This document shows, piece by piece, positions 1 through 7,970 of a stretch of DNA of 12,918 bases (its first letter is position 1; each line of letters begins with the position of its first letter). The notes beneath the pieces were generated by a model. That model was given only the letters and a program-made list of their open reading frames with translations. It ran no database searches and was not told where the DNA came from. The DNA is from CAYNFH01 sp964396385 (GTDB taxonomy: Bacteria > Armatimonadota > Chthonomonadetes > Chthonomonadales > CAJBBX01), in the NCBI GenBank assembly GCA_964396385.1, contig CAYNFH010000189.1, positions 1 to 12,918 on the forward strand, in the 5' to 3' direction. The position numbers and the translations under genes were made by a program.

Positions 1-2810
1 CCCTCGCCGGTATTGCTCCGGCCGCCGAGCCGGTTCATGGCGATGGCCAGCGTCTCGTGCGCCTCCCGGCTGATGGAGCCCAACGACATGGCCCCCGTTG
101 CGAACCGCTTGACGATCTCCACGGCGGGCTCGACTTCCTCCAGCGGCACCGGCGTGGAGGGCTTGAAGCGGAACAGGCCGCGGAGAGTGGCCAACTGCTC
201 GCTCTGCCGGTTAACCGTGTCGCTGAACTCCTTGAAGGTCTTGTAGCTTCCGCTCTTGGTGGCGTGTTGAAGCGCGGCGATGGTGTCCGGGTTGAGCTGG
301 TGGAACTCGCCGCCGCGCCGCCACTGGTAGTGGCCGCCGGGATCCAGCGCCAGGTTCTCCGGCACATCGAATGGCGGATAGGCGAACGCGTGGCGCGCCA
401 GCGCCTCCTCCGCCAGGACATCCAGCCCTACCCCCGGCACGTGGCAGGCGGTGCCGGCAAAGTAGCGGTCAATCACGTCCTGGTTCAGGCCCACCGCCTC
501 AAAGATCTGCGCGCCCCGATAGCTCTGGATGGTGGAGATGCCCATCTTGGACATCGTCTTCAAGAGACCCTTGTTGAGCGCCTTGATGAACCTCTTCTCC
601 GCCTCCGCCACCGTCAGGCCTTCTGGAAGCATCCGCTCGCGGACCATGTCCGCCACGGTCTCGAAGGCCAGGTAGGGGTTGATAGCGCTCGCGCCATAGC
701 CGCACAGCAGGGCAAAGTGGTGGACCTCCCTCGGTTCGGCCGACTCCAGCACCAGCGCGACGTAGGTGCGCGAGCCCTCGCGGATGAGGTGGTGGTGGAC
801 GGCGGAGAGGGCCAGGAGCGCCGGGATAGGCGCATGCTGCCGGTCCACTCCCCTATCAGACAGCACGATGACGCTGATGCGGTCCTCCAGCGCCTTGCTG
901 GCCTCGCGGCAGAGTCTATCGAGCGCGATCTTCATGCCCGCCGCGCCCTCGGATGGGTCGAACAGCATGGAGAGGGTGCGCGCCTGGAAGTCCCGCGTGG
1001 AGAGCTGCCGCAGCTTCTCCAGCTCGACGTTGGTGAGGATGGGCGACTCGAGCTTGAGCTGGTGGCAGTGGCGCGGCTCTTCGCTCATCAGGTTGCCGTT
1101 GGGCCCGATGTAGTTCTGGAGCGACATCACCAGTTCTTCCCGGATGGGGTCGATGGGTGGATTGGTGACCTGCGCGAAGAGCTGCCGGAAATAGTTGTAA
1201 AGCATGTGCGGCCGCTGGGAAAGCGCGGCCAGCGGCGCGTCATTGCCCATGGACCCCAGCGGTTGCTCGCCGGCGACCGCCATGGGACCGAGGATGAACT
1301 TCAGGTCCTCCAGCGTGTAGCCGAACGCCTGCTGCCGCTCCAGGATGGTCTCGTGGTCCGGATGGTGGACGTCGCGCGGGTCCGGAAGGTCCCGCAGGTC
1401 TATCTTGTAGGTCTCCACCCACTGCCGATAGGGCGACTGGTGGACAATGCGGTTCTTGAGCTCTGTATCATCGATGATGCGACCCTCGACCGTGTCCACC
1501 AGAAAGATCTTGCCCGGCTGGAGCCGACCCTTCATCTGCACGTTGGAGGCCGGGATGTCCAGCACGCCGGTCTCGGAGGCCATGACCACCAGGCCGTCCC
1601 TGGTCACCAGATAACGCGCGGGGCGCAGGCCGTTCCGGTCCAGGATGGCGCCGATGCAGCGGCCGTCCGTAAACGCGATGGCCGCGGGGCCATCCCACGG
1701 CTCCATGAGGCAGGCGTGGTACTCGTAGAAGGCGCGCCGGTCCGGGTCCATGTACTCGTCGCCGCCCCACGCCTCGGGGATTAGCATCATGATGGCGTGC
1801 GGCAGGCTGCGGCCGCCCATGTAGAGCAGCTCGAGGGCGTTGTCGAACGTCTGGGAGTCGCTGCCGGTCTGGGACACGAGCGGGGTGAGCTTCTTGACGT
1901 CCTCGCCGAAGAGCGCGGAGGAGAGCCGGGCCTCGCGGGCGCGCATCCAGTAGCGGTTGCCCCGGATAGTGTTGATCTCCCCGTTATGGGCGATCATGCG
2001 GTATGGGTGCGCCAGGTCCCACGTGGGGAAGGTGTTGGTGCTGAACCGCTGGTGCACCAATGCCAGCGCGGTCACCAGCCTGGGGTCCTTCAGGTCCAGA
2101 TAGAAGCCGCTGATCTGGTGGGCCATGAGAAGGCCCTTGTAGATGACGGTGCGGCAGGAGAGGCTGGAGATGTAGAAGTAAGAACCCTCGCGCAGGCTCC
2201 GGGCCGCGACGGTCTTCTCAATGACCTTTCGGATGACGTAGAGCTTGCGCTCGAAGGACTCGTCGGAGGGATGAGGGATGAGGGACGAGGGATGAATCCC
2301 GGAGTTTCGCTCCCCATCGGTTGACGACTGTCCGCTGGTGGTTGGCGGCTGATCGTTTTCCGCCGGCGTGATGAAGAACTGGCGGATCACGGGCTCGACT
2401 TCGCGCGACTTCTGCCCGATCTTGGTGTTGTCCACGGGCACATCGCGCCAGGCGAGGAGGCGCTGCCCCTCGTCCGCCACGACCTTGGCAACAACGGCCT
2501 CGCAGATCTTGCGCTCTACCGGGTCGCGCGGCAGGAAGACCATCCCTACGCCGTAGGCTCCGGCCTCGGGAAGGTTGGGGACCTCCGCACGGAAGAAGTC
2601 GTCAGGAATCTGGATGAGGAGGCCCGCCCCGTCGCCGGTCTCGGGGTCGCAGCCGCAGGCGCCGCGGTGGGCGAGGTTGACCAGGATCTCCAGCCCCTGC
2701 TCCACGATGGAGTGGGACTTCTCGCCGCGAATGTTCGCGACGAATCCTACGCCGCAAGCGTCTCGCTCTAATTGTGGATCGTACAGTCCCTGTGGGGGCG
2801 GCAGCGCCAT
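1..2810 (-). CDS. gltB: Glutamate synthase large subunit, N-terminal part (partial, runs off left edge)
   Basis: This is the large (alpha) subunit of glutamate synthase, which makes two glutamates from glutamine and 2-oxoglutarate in cytosolic nitrogen assimilation. The visible 936 residues start MALPPPQGLYDPQLERDACG. Cys19 in DACGVGF is the expected N-terminal nucleophile of the class II glutamine amidotransferase domain, exposed after removal of an 18-residue propeptide. The amidotransferase domain is followed by the central domain, and the window ends in the FMN/glutamate-synthase domain at RFATGAMSLGSISREAHE and NRLGGRSNTGEG. The iron-sulfur and GXGXG parts lie outside. The ATG at 2810 is supported by AGGAG five bases upstream (2816-2820). 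An unusual insert at about residues 152-184, rich in Pro, Ser and Thr, is built from two period-7 DNA repeats and lies in what looks like a surface loop before FERKLYVIRKVIE. The frame is open throughout. The partner gltD is not in the window. Confidence 0.97.
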   Translation of the reverse strand, partial: MALPPPQGLYDPQLERDACGVGFVANIRGEKSHSIVEQGLEILVNLAHRGACGCDPETGDGAGLLIQIPDDFFRAEVPNLPEAGAYGVGMVFLPRDPVERKICEAVVAKVVADEGQRLLAWRDVPVDNTKIGQKSREVEPVIRQFFITPAENDQPPTTSGQSSTDGERNSGIHPSSLIPHPSDESFERKLYVIRKVIEKTVAARSLREGSYFYISSLSCRTVIYKGLLMAHQISGFYLDLKDPRLVTALALVHQRFSTNTFPTWDLAHPYRMIAHNGEINTIRGNRYWMRAREARLSSALFGEDVKKLTPLVSQTGSDSQTFDNALELLYMGGRSLPHAIMMLIPEAWGGDEYMDPDRRAFYEYHACLMEPWDGPAAIAFTDGRCIGAILDRNGLRPARYLVTRDGLVVMASETGVLDIPASNVQMKGRLQPGKIFLVDTVEGRIIDDTELKNRIVHQSPYRQWVETYKIDLRDLPDPRDVHHPDHETILERQQAFGYTLEDLKFILGPMAVAGEQPLGSMGNDAPLAALSQRPHMLYNYFRQLFAQVTNPPIDPIREELVMSLQNYIGPNGNLMSEEPRHCHQLKLESPILTNVELEKLRQLSTRDFQARTLSMLFDPSEGAAGMKIALDRLCREASKALEDRISVIVLSDRGVDRQHAPIPALLALSAVHHHLIREGSRTYVALVLESAEPREVHHFALLCGYGASAINPYLAFETVADMVRERMLPEGLTVAEAEKRFIKALNKGLLKTMSKMGISTIQSYRGAQIFEAVGLNQDVIDRYFAGTACHVPGVGLDVLAEEALARHAFAYPPFDVPENLALDPGGHYQWRRGGEFHQLNPDTIAALQHATKSGSYKTFKEFSDTVNRQSEQLATLRGLFRFKPSTPVPLEEVEPAVEIVKRFATGAMSLGSISREAHETLAIAMNRLGGRSNTGE
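2266..2293. repeat. Heptamer tandem array GAGGGAT x4, in frame inside gltB
   Basis: There are four consecutive 7-bp units: GAGGGAT, GAGGGAT, GAGGGAC, GAGGGAT. On the coding (minus) strand they read as ATCCCTC units and encode part of a Pro/Ser/Leu/His-rich loop around GltB residues 173-182. The unit contains no stop in any minus-strand frame, so the array is tolerated in a coding gene. It is most easily read as an insertion or expansion relative to normal GltB. Confidence 0.85.
2319..2353. repeat. Degenerate heptamer array GGYTGRY x5, in frame inside gltB
   Basis: Five successive 7-bp units can be read: GGTTGAC, GACTGTC, CGCTGGT, GGTTGGC, GGCTGAT. The unit is unrelated in sequence to the GAGGGAT array 25 bp away but has the same period. 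It encodes the QPPTTSGQSSTDG part of the GltB insert. The degeneracy suggests an older or more diverged array. Confidence 0.6.
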
Positions 2811-3073
2811 ACAGGCTCCTCCGACGTCCTCACCTCCCGTCCTGAGGGAGCCTGAGCTCCCTCGACTCCCCTCTCAAAAACTGGTGAGGGGGAAAAGGAC
2901 CGGCGAGGGCCTATATAAGACAGAGCGACCCGTGCTCCATGAGCGAATCGTACCCCGCAGAGGCGGAGTCCGGCCAGCGCTCTGGTCACGGGCGTCCTTG
3001 GTACCGTGCAGAAATGGAAGCCTATCTTAGCATGCGGCGTGCGTCCAGGTCAAGGGAGCGAGCGAACAGACCG
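2811..3073 (-). other. Upstream region of gltB (promoter/leader, no gene seen)
   Basis: This is the 5' region of gltB, and I see no supportable gene in it. It holds a strong Shine-Dalgarno (GGAGGAG, complement of 2816-2822), a hairpin at 2844-2863, and an AT-rich TATATA box (2912-2917, read on the minus strand) that is the only -10-like sequence in a very GC-rich stretch. I could not find a convincing -35 box at 16-18 bp from it. A short minus-strand open frame (2768-2989) crosses the region but has no recognisable features. Confidence 0.45.
2844..2863 (-). promoter_or_regulatory. Perfect 8-bp stem hairpin in the gltB leader
   Basis: GAGGGAGC and GCTCCCTC form a perfect 8-bp stem around the 4-base loop CTGA. 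It lies 34 bp upstream of the gltB start. If transcription begins near the TATATA box at 2912-2917, the hairpin is in the 5' untranslated leader. No U-run follows it on the minus strand, so it is not an obvious terminator. It could equally be part of a dispersed palindromic repeat. Confidence 0.4.
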
Positions 3074-3194
3074 TTCACCACAGAGGACGCGGAGAGCACA
3101 GAGAAAGGCGGCTGATGGGATAAGGGGTTCGGATTCCGGCCACGCCTCATCGCCTCATCAGAATCTCTGCGTCCTCTGTGCCCTCTGTGGTGAA
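3074..3194. repeat. 121-bp inverted-repeat element (MITE/REP-like), CACAGAGG type
   Basis: The outer ends are perfect 13-bp inverted repeats: TTCACCACAGAGG (3074-3086) and its reverse complement (3182-3194). Inside each end the sequence continues as imperfect 9-bp units. The right arm reads TCTGCGTCC, TCTGTGCCC, TCTGTGGTG (3166-3192). The element ends 2 bp from the stop codon of the ABC permease at 3197, so on the minus strand its transcript would fold just after that gene and could act as a 3' structure or weak terminator. Similar CACAGAGG palindromes are, from memory, dispersed in many bacterial genomes. Copy number in this genome cannot be seen here. Confidence 0.7.
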
Positions 3195-3196
3195 TC

Positions 3197-3973
3197 CTAC
3201 TCCGCGTCTTCTCGTGGGACGTATTCGTTGACGGAGAAGATAGCCAGGGCGGCGAGGAGTGCGACGGCCGCGGTGACGCCGAGGATGATCCAGGCTGTCG
3301 TAGAGGTGACGCTTATTGGGCTGATGGCGTTGAGGAACTCGCGGATGTCCACCGACTCGCGCTCCATCTGCCGGTGCGGCGCGACAACGTGGAGGTAGTA
3401 CATGAGCGAGACCTTCTGGAGGCCCGGAACGTACGAAGTCCACGTCTCGATGCCGAAGGAGTAGATGAGCCCCCAGAGCAGCGGGCGGGCGATGACCGTC
3501 GCCAGGAGCAGGAACACCGCTCCGTAGGCAAGCGCGCCGACCGGGATGACCGCCAGATCGTGCGTGAACTGCGAGTGAAGAATTCGGCTCGGTCCGAGCA
3601 GGACCAGGGCCAGGGCGCAGAGCGCCAGCCAGGTGGTCCCGGTCACCACCACGATTACGGCGGCGAACTTCGCCATCAGCGTCCGCCAGCGCGCCACGGG
3701 GCGTGTAAGCAGGTAGACGATGGTCTTCTGCTCCACCTCCTGGGAGATCACGCCCGTCGCGAAGACCACTGCCAGGATGACGAGGACAAACCCGAACACC
3801 ACGGCCGGAGCCAGCGTGTTGTAGACATCCAGCGTGGGCGCATGGTCATGCGACTTCCACCGGATCAGCCCGGCCAGGGCCGCCGGCAGCGCGATGAGCA
3901 CCGCCGACGCCGCCAGCCGCTTCGGGCGGAGCAGGTCGCGGAGCGCACCGCGGAAAAGGAAGAGATCGATCAT
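3197..3973 (-). CDS. ABC-2 type transporter permease (second of the cassette)
   Basis: This is an integral membrane permease of 258 residues, the last gene of a four-gene ABC cassette. Hydrophobic segments are visible at about residues 20-39, 50-75, 100-130, 140-175 and 230-248. The stretch ISQEVEQKTIVYLLTRPVAR matches the cytoplasmic loop typical of ABC-2 permeases, which contacts the ATPase. It should export an unknown substrate together with the ATPase encoded at 4067-4984. The ATG at 3973 has no recognisable Shine-Dalgarno: the bases directly upstream are the A/T-rich arm of a heptamer-repeat hairpin. The gap of 93 bp to the preceding gene contrasts with the 4-bp overlaps earlier in the operon, so its translation may be less tightly coupled. 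The stop codon abuts the 3074-3194 repeat element. Confidence 0.85.
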   Translation of the reverse strand: MIDLFLFRGALRDLLRPKRLAASAVLIALPAALAGLIRWKSHDHAPTLDVYNTLAPAVVFGFVLVILAVVFATGVISQEVEQKTIVYLLTRPVARWRTLMAKFAAVIVVVTGTTWLALCALALVLLGPSRILHSQFTHDLAVIPVGALAYGAVFLLLATVIARPLLWGLIYSFGIETWTSYVPGLQKVSLMYYLHVVAPHRQMERESVDIREFLNAISPISVTSTTAWIILGVTAAVALLAALAIFSVNEYVPREDAE

Positions 3974-3977
3974 GAGA

Positions 3978-4056
3978 TTTTCAATTTTCCATTTTCAGTT
4001 TTCAATTTGGACGGCTCAACCTGGCCAATTGAAAATCGCAAATTGAGAATTGAAAA
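3978..4056. repeat. Facing heptamer arrays forming a long AT-rich hairpin between ABC genes
   Basis: The left arm is a period-7 array, TTTTCAA, TTTTCCA, TTTTCAG, TTTTCAA, TTT (3978-4008). The right arm is the same unit inverted: TTGAAAA, TCGCAAA, TTGAGAA, TTGAAAA (4029-4056). A GC-richer 20-base loop separates them. The element fills nearly all of the gap between the ATPase stop (4067) and the permease start (3973) and is strikingly AT-rich against the surrounding genes. In mRNA it would fold into an imperfect stem-loop that covers the ribosome-binding region of the permease. Confidence 0.8.
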
Positions 4057-4066
4057 TGCCTCTGCG

Positions 4067-4984
4067 TCATCCTCCAACCAGATATCTGAACACGGCTTCC
4101 AGGTTGTTGTCGGGCGAATCGAAGGCTTCGATGGCGTAGCCGTGGGCCAGAACCACCTCCGGGAACCGGGCATAGAACTGGTCCGGCTCACGCGTCTCCA
4201 CCTCCAGCCGACCGCGCTCCTCGTCAAAGCGCGCGCTCAGGACGAAAGGAAAGTCCAGCAGCCGCTTGGCGAGCTCGCGCCGATCCGGGGACTGAATGCT
4301 GATGTGGTGCGGATGCTTGTCGATGAGCGAGCGGATCTCGTAGATGTCGCCCTGAGCGAGCAGCCGGCCACGGTGCATGAGCAGGATGGAGCGGGTCATC
4401 TGCTCCACCTCATACAGGATGTGGCTGGAGACCACGATGCACTTCTGCTTCTGCGCGAGCTCGTGCAGCAGCGTGGTGATGTCCCTCCGGCCCACCGGAT
4501 CCAGGCCGTTGAGCGGCTCATCCAGCACCAGGACTTCCGGGTTATGGACGATGCCCTGCGCCAGCTTGATCCGCTGCCGCATTCCCTTGGAGTAACCGCC
4601 GATCTTCCGGTCCGCGTTGGCGGTCATGCCGACCATCTCGATGGCCTCGGCAACCTTGCCCGGTATCGTGGCGCGGGGCAGCCCACCCAGTACCGCGAGC
4701 ATCGTGACGAAGTCGCGGCCCGTGATGTCATCGTAGTTGCTCTCGATCTCCGGGATGTAACCGAGCCGCTGCAGCACGGCCGCGTTGGCGAACGGTCGCT
4801 GGCCGAAGACGGTCACCCCCCCCGTGCTCGGCCTGAGCTGGCCGGTGACAAGCTTCATCAAGGTGGACTTTCCGGCGCCGTTCGGCCCGAGCAGGGCGGT
4901 GATCCCGGGGCCGATGCGGGTGGATACGTCATTGATCCCGATCACCTGGCCGTACCAGCGGGAGGCGTGCTGGAGCTCTATCAT
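4067..4984 (-). CDS. ABC transporter ATP-binding protein (second of the cassette)
   Basis: This is a 305-residue ABC-2 family ATPase that would energise export through the cassette permeases. Walker A is GPNGAGKST (residues 33-41), the signature is YSKGMRQ (131-137), Walker B is VLVLDEP with Asp155 and Glu156, and the H-loop is His188 in VVSSH. The Q-loop position reads IPEIES, with Glu79 where Gln is usual. About 90 residues follow the nucleotide-binding domain, as in other drug- or polymer-export ATPases. I chose the ATG at 4984 because it starts the domain (MIELQHASRWYG) and overlaps the upstream permease stop as ATGA. A longer open frame continues upstream to 5860, but that part is antisense-free coding of the permease in another frame and is not credible as an N-terminal extension. 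Confidence 0.95.
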   Translation of the reverse strand: MIELQHASRWYGQVIGINDVSTRIGPGITALLGPNGAGKSTLMKLVTGQLRPSTGGVTVFGQRPFANAAVLQRLGYIPEIESNYDDITGRDFVTMLAVLGGLPRATIPGKVAEAIEMVGMTANADRKIGGYSKGMRQRIKLAQGIVHNPEVLVLDEPLNGLDPVGRRDITTLLHELAQKQKCIVVSSHILYEVEQMTRSILLMHRGRLLAQGDIYEIRSLIDKHPHHISIQSPDRRELAKRLLDFPFVLSARFDEERGRLEVETREPDQFYARFPEVVLAHGYAIEAFDSPDNNLEAVFRYLVGG

Positions 4985-5927
4985 CCCCGCACCACCTCCA
5001 CCGCCCGTATCCGCATCCGCGCCGCCACAATACCGGCAATCACCAGCACGACTGCAGCGCCCAGCATGATGCCGGGATGCGGCGGAGGCAGCGTGATCTG
5101 AACGACCTCTCCGAGCCTTCGCCGGAAGACCGTCATGTGCAAAGTTACGCTGAGTGCCCACTGCTGCAGCGCATTGATAACGCCTGACACGCTCGCCTTC
5201 TGCACCACCAGGCCGCGATCCGGATGCCCGTGATAAATGGCCACCCAGAGGATCTTGGCCGCGATGTCGCCAAAGAAGTAGACCCCGGCATACGCGACTC
5301 CCGCGAAGAGCGGGGTTCGAGACCAGGCCGAGAAGCCCACCAACAGGCTCGCGTGGATCACCGCCGGAATGAGCGCCGCCCCCACGACGCGCAGCAGAAG
5401 CCACGGCTCGTGCTTCAGGAAGCCGTCGCTCGAATAGTTCATCAAGCAGTACAGGTAGAACAGTACCGCCGGGATGAGCGAAGTCAGAAATACCGTGAGG
5501 AAGATCCCCATCCACTTGCCGAGCAGGTAGTCGGTCTTGGTAATGGGCTTGGATAGGTAGACCAGCAGCGCGTTGGCACGGTTGTCCGCCGCGATGCTGC
5601 CCGCGCCCGCCGCCAGGGCGATGAAGAAGAGCCAGAAGCCCTGCCACCCCATAGCATAGTAGAAGTATTGCGCGTACTTCTGGCCCACGACTTCCTGTCC
5701 GAACAGATTGGGGCCGCCGGGTCCGGCGGTCTTGGTCAGCGACGCCAGGTAGATGATGAGGGCGACGATGAGCCAGGGAAACAGGTTCAGAGCGGCCAAG
5801 ACCCAGAACCACCACTTGGACCGGAGGTACCGCATCCGCGCGACGGCGATGTACCACCATCGGGCGGCGCGCATCTTGAGCGGCCCGTCATACGGCCGGT
5901 AGCTCAGATCCGCAATTGGCGAAGCGC

Positions 5928-5931
<4 letters not shown>
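4981..5931 (-). CDS. ABC-2 type transporter permease (first of the cassette)
   Basis: This is a membrane permease of 316 residues with about six hydrophobic segments (roughly 40-62, 95-118, 140-165, 183-208, 215-240 and 288-307). The N-terminus carries the LSYRPYDGPL stretch seen in this type of ABC-2 permease, and the loop DNRANALLVYLSKPITK resembles the ATPase-contact loop of the family. It starts at GTG 5931, overlapping the stop of the upstream ATPase (GTGA), and ends overlapping the next ATPase start (ATGA), which indicates translational coupling. It most likely pairs with the ATPase at 5928-6842, but heteromeric assembly with the second permease is also possible. The substrate is unknown. 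Confidence 0.9.
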
Positions 5932-6842
<911 letters not shown>

Positions 6843-7081
6843 GGTATGGGTGAATTCCTGAAGGAATACTGCGGCCGGCGGCGGCCGGTTTCGCGGATTG
6901 CGGTTCGTTCTGTGTTCCCTGCCGGCAGAGTGATATATTAGCCGGATTCGGGCTCGTGTGGTGTTTCCGTGCTCAGAGTGTGCAGCGCTGCACGAATTGG
7001 CCTCGGTGAGCCGGCGGCCGGGGGGTGAGACATTTGTAACCAGATTGTGCTCGGGCTGGCGAGACCAAGTTCAAGGAGCGG
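6843..7081 (-). other. Upstream region of the ABC operon, no gene seen
   Basis: This is 239 bp without a supportable gene. The minus strand carries a TAATATATCA box (6931-6940), the only AT-rich stretch here and a candidate -10 element about 90 bp from the ABC operon start. No good -35 was found at normal spacing. The sequence also has GCGGCCGG-rich direct repeats near 6871-6888 and a sharp switch in composition near 7031-7050. Any promoter assignment here is weak. Confidence 0.3.
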
Positions 7082-7385
7082 CTAGTTGCCTAGGAGCTCG
7101 TGCGCGCGATCGATGAGCAGGCCGAGCAGCGTGTAGTCGGACACATGCAGCCGCTTCGCCAACCCGTGCACCCTCTGCCACCGCGTGTGCCCAAGGACGG
7201 AGGTTATGCGGCGTGTCCCCAGGAGCTGAAAGGCCGCGTCTTCCTGCCTGCCCCGCGGCAGACCCCGCAGGAGCGTGAGCGCCATCTCCAGGCGCTGTAT
7301 CCAGCCAGTCGCGCACGCTCTCCTTCAGGAGCCACCGGATGGTGGCCGTGTCGGCTCCGGCGATCACCTCCTCCGGCGAGCACAC
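7082..7385 (-). pseudogene. Degraded small coding remnant, unrecognised
   Basis: Two minus-strand frames look like pieces of one small protein of about 100 residues. The 5' piece runs from GTG 7385 (MCSPEEVIAGADTATIRWLL, then KESVRDWLD). The 3' piece, in another frame, reads RLEMALTLLRGLPRGR and ends RLHVSDYTLLGLLIDRAHEL before a TAG at 7082. The switch falls near 7290-7300, so one indel would join them. The composition is protein-like (amphipathic, charged), but I do not recognise the family. It could also be two chance frames. The upstream 28-bp palindrome would sit 26 bp before the GTG. Confidence 0.3.
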
Positions 7386-7400
7386 TGTATTGCGCTGGTT

Positions 7401-7730
7401 CTATTCCATCACAATTTGACGGAATTCCGTCAAATTGTCCCTGTTTGGCTGCATTGCCAGAGTCGCGACAGGCAGTGCGTCCATCGGCGGCTGGACCTCC
7501 TCGCCCTCCAAACTGTGGGCATCCAACTGTATTGCGGCCGCCCCGCCCGCGTCCCGGTGCTCGACTAGCCGGGCACGCCGCATCTCACGGAGAAGCGCCC
7601 GCTGCCAGGGGGGGACCGGCTTTGCTTCGGCTGCGTCGGCCAGCCAGCGGAGGCGCACCTCCTCCGGTTCCGGTGCGAGCACCTCGGCCCCGCTGCCGGT
7701 ATTCCGGGCGGCTGGAACAGAAGCGCCCAC
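7401..7730 (-). pseudogene. Unrecognised minus-strand open frame, possibly part of a decayed gene
   Basis: A 109-residue frame from GTG 7730 contains EEVRLRWLADAAEAKPVPPW and RALLREMRRARLVEHRDAGG, which look like real protein sequence. It runs through the 28-bp palindrome and stops at TAG 7401. The same frame stays open after the stop and becomes the 7385 remnant, so the two may once have been one reading frame, now with a nonsense codon and a frameshift. A further piece in another frame lies upstream, to 7798. No family is recognised, and a chance GC-rich open frame cannot be excluded. Confidence 0.25.
7411..7438. repeat. Perfect 28-bp palindrome
   Basis: The half-site ACAATTTGACGGAA (7411-7424) is followed immediately by its exact reverse complement, with no spacer and a central GAATTC. 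It is far more AT-rich than its surroundings. The flanking bases do not extend the symmetry (C and C). It has no T-run and is not an obvious terminator. A two-fold DNA-binding operator, a recombination or transposition end product, or a structured RNA element are all possible. A chance perfect dyad of this length is very unlikely. Confidence 0.9.
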
Positions 7731-7854
7731 CCGCGCCGGCGATGGCGGCCCTCATCCACGAAGGAATCTGGGCGCATCCCCGGCAGGGGTGGACGCATGG
7801 ACGTCAGCTATCCGGGTTATGCTGTAGTGGGCGCCTAGGGGACAGTGCAGGTTG
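7731..7854. other. Non-coding spacer, nothing recognised
   Basis: This short stretch lies between the decayed minus-strand frames and the tandem repeats. Part of an alternative minus-strand frame (7565-7798) crosses it, but I see no gene, promoter or structured element that I can support. Confidence 0.3.
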
Positions 7855-7947
7855 CGAGGGCTCTGCCCTCAGGCTCCTACAGTACCGAGAGCGCGGCCCT
7901 CGTGCTCCTGAAGAATCCGAGGGCTCTGTCCTCGTGCTCCCGCAGAG
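7855..7947. repeat. Three tandem copies of a 31/32-bp repeat
   Basis: Three adjacent units start at 7855, 7886 and 7918, each opening with CGAGRGCKCKGYCCTC followed by a GCTCC motif (for example CGAGGGCTCTGTCCTCGTGC in the third). Each has an internal partial dyad in which GAGG faces CCTC. Units follow directly without spacers, which argues against a CRISPR. The third unit runs into a separate hairpin at 7942-7970. Confidence 0.7.
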
Positions 7948-7970
7948 GGGGCTTCATTCGCCCCTTCTGC
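7942..7970. repeat. Hairpin with 11-bp arms
   Basis: GCAGAGGGGGC (7942-7952) pairs with GCCCCTTCTGC (7960-7970) with one mismatch that can be a G-U pair in RNA, around loop TTCATTC. No poly-T follows on either strand, so it is a structured repeat rather than a clear intrinsic terminator. Confidence 0.6.

Noticed and set aside
57..1784. Long plus-strand open frame of 575 codons over gltB
   Set aside because: It is antisense to gltB, whose minus-strand translation is clearly recognisable. High GC leaves the opposite frame open by chance. The same applies to the plus-strand frame 1797-2324.
2768..2989. Small minus-strand gene upstream of gltB
   Set aside because: It overlaps the gltB start, has no recognisable motif, and much of it reads through the hairpin and simple-repeat sequence.
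3074..3194. Rho-independent terminator for the ABC operon
   Set aside because: The structure is strong, but I see no run of U after the stem on the minus strand. It fits an inverted-repeat element better, though it may still affect transcript ends.
3374..5101. Long plus-strand open frame of 575 codons over the ABC genes
   Set aside because: It lies antisense to the permease and ATPase genes, and its translation is low-complexity and His/Arg/Glu-rich. The same applies to the plus-strand frame 5916-6941.
4067..5860. A 597-residue version of the second ABC ATPase
   Set aside because: The first 290 or so residues are just the permease gene read in another frame. The domain starts at ATG 4984, which overlaps the permease stop as ATGA.
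7855..7947. CRISPR array
   Set aside because: The 31/32-bp units follow each other with no unique spacers, there are only three, and no cas genes are present.
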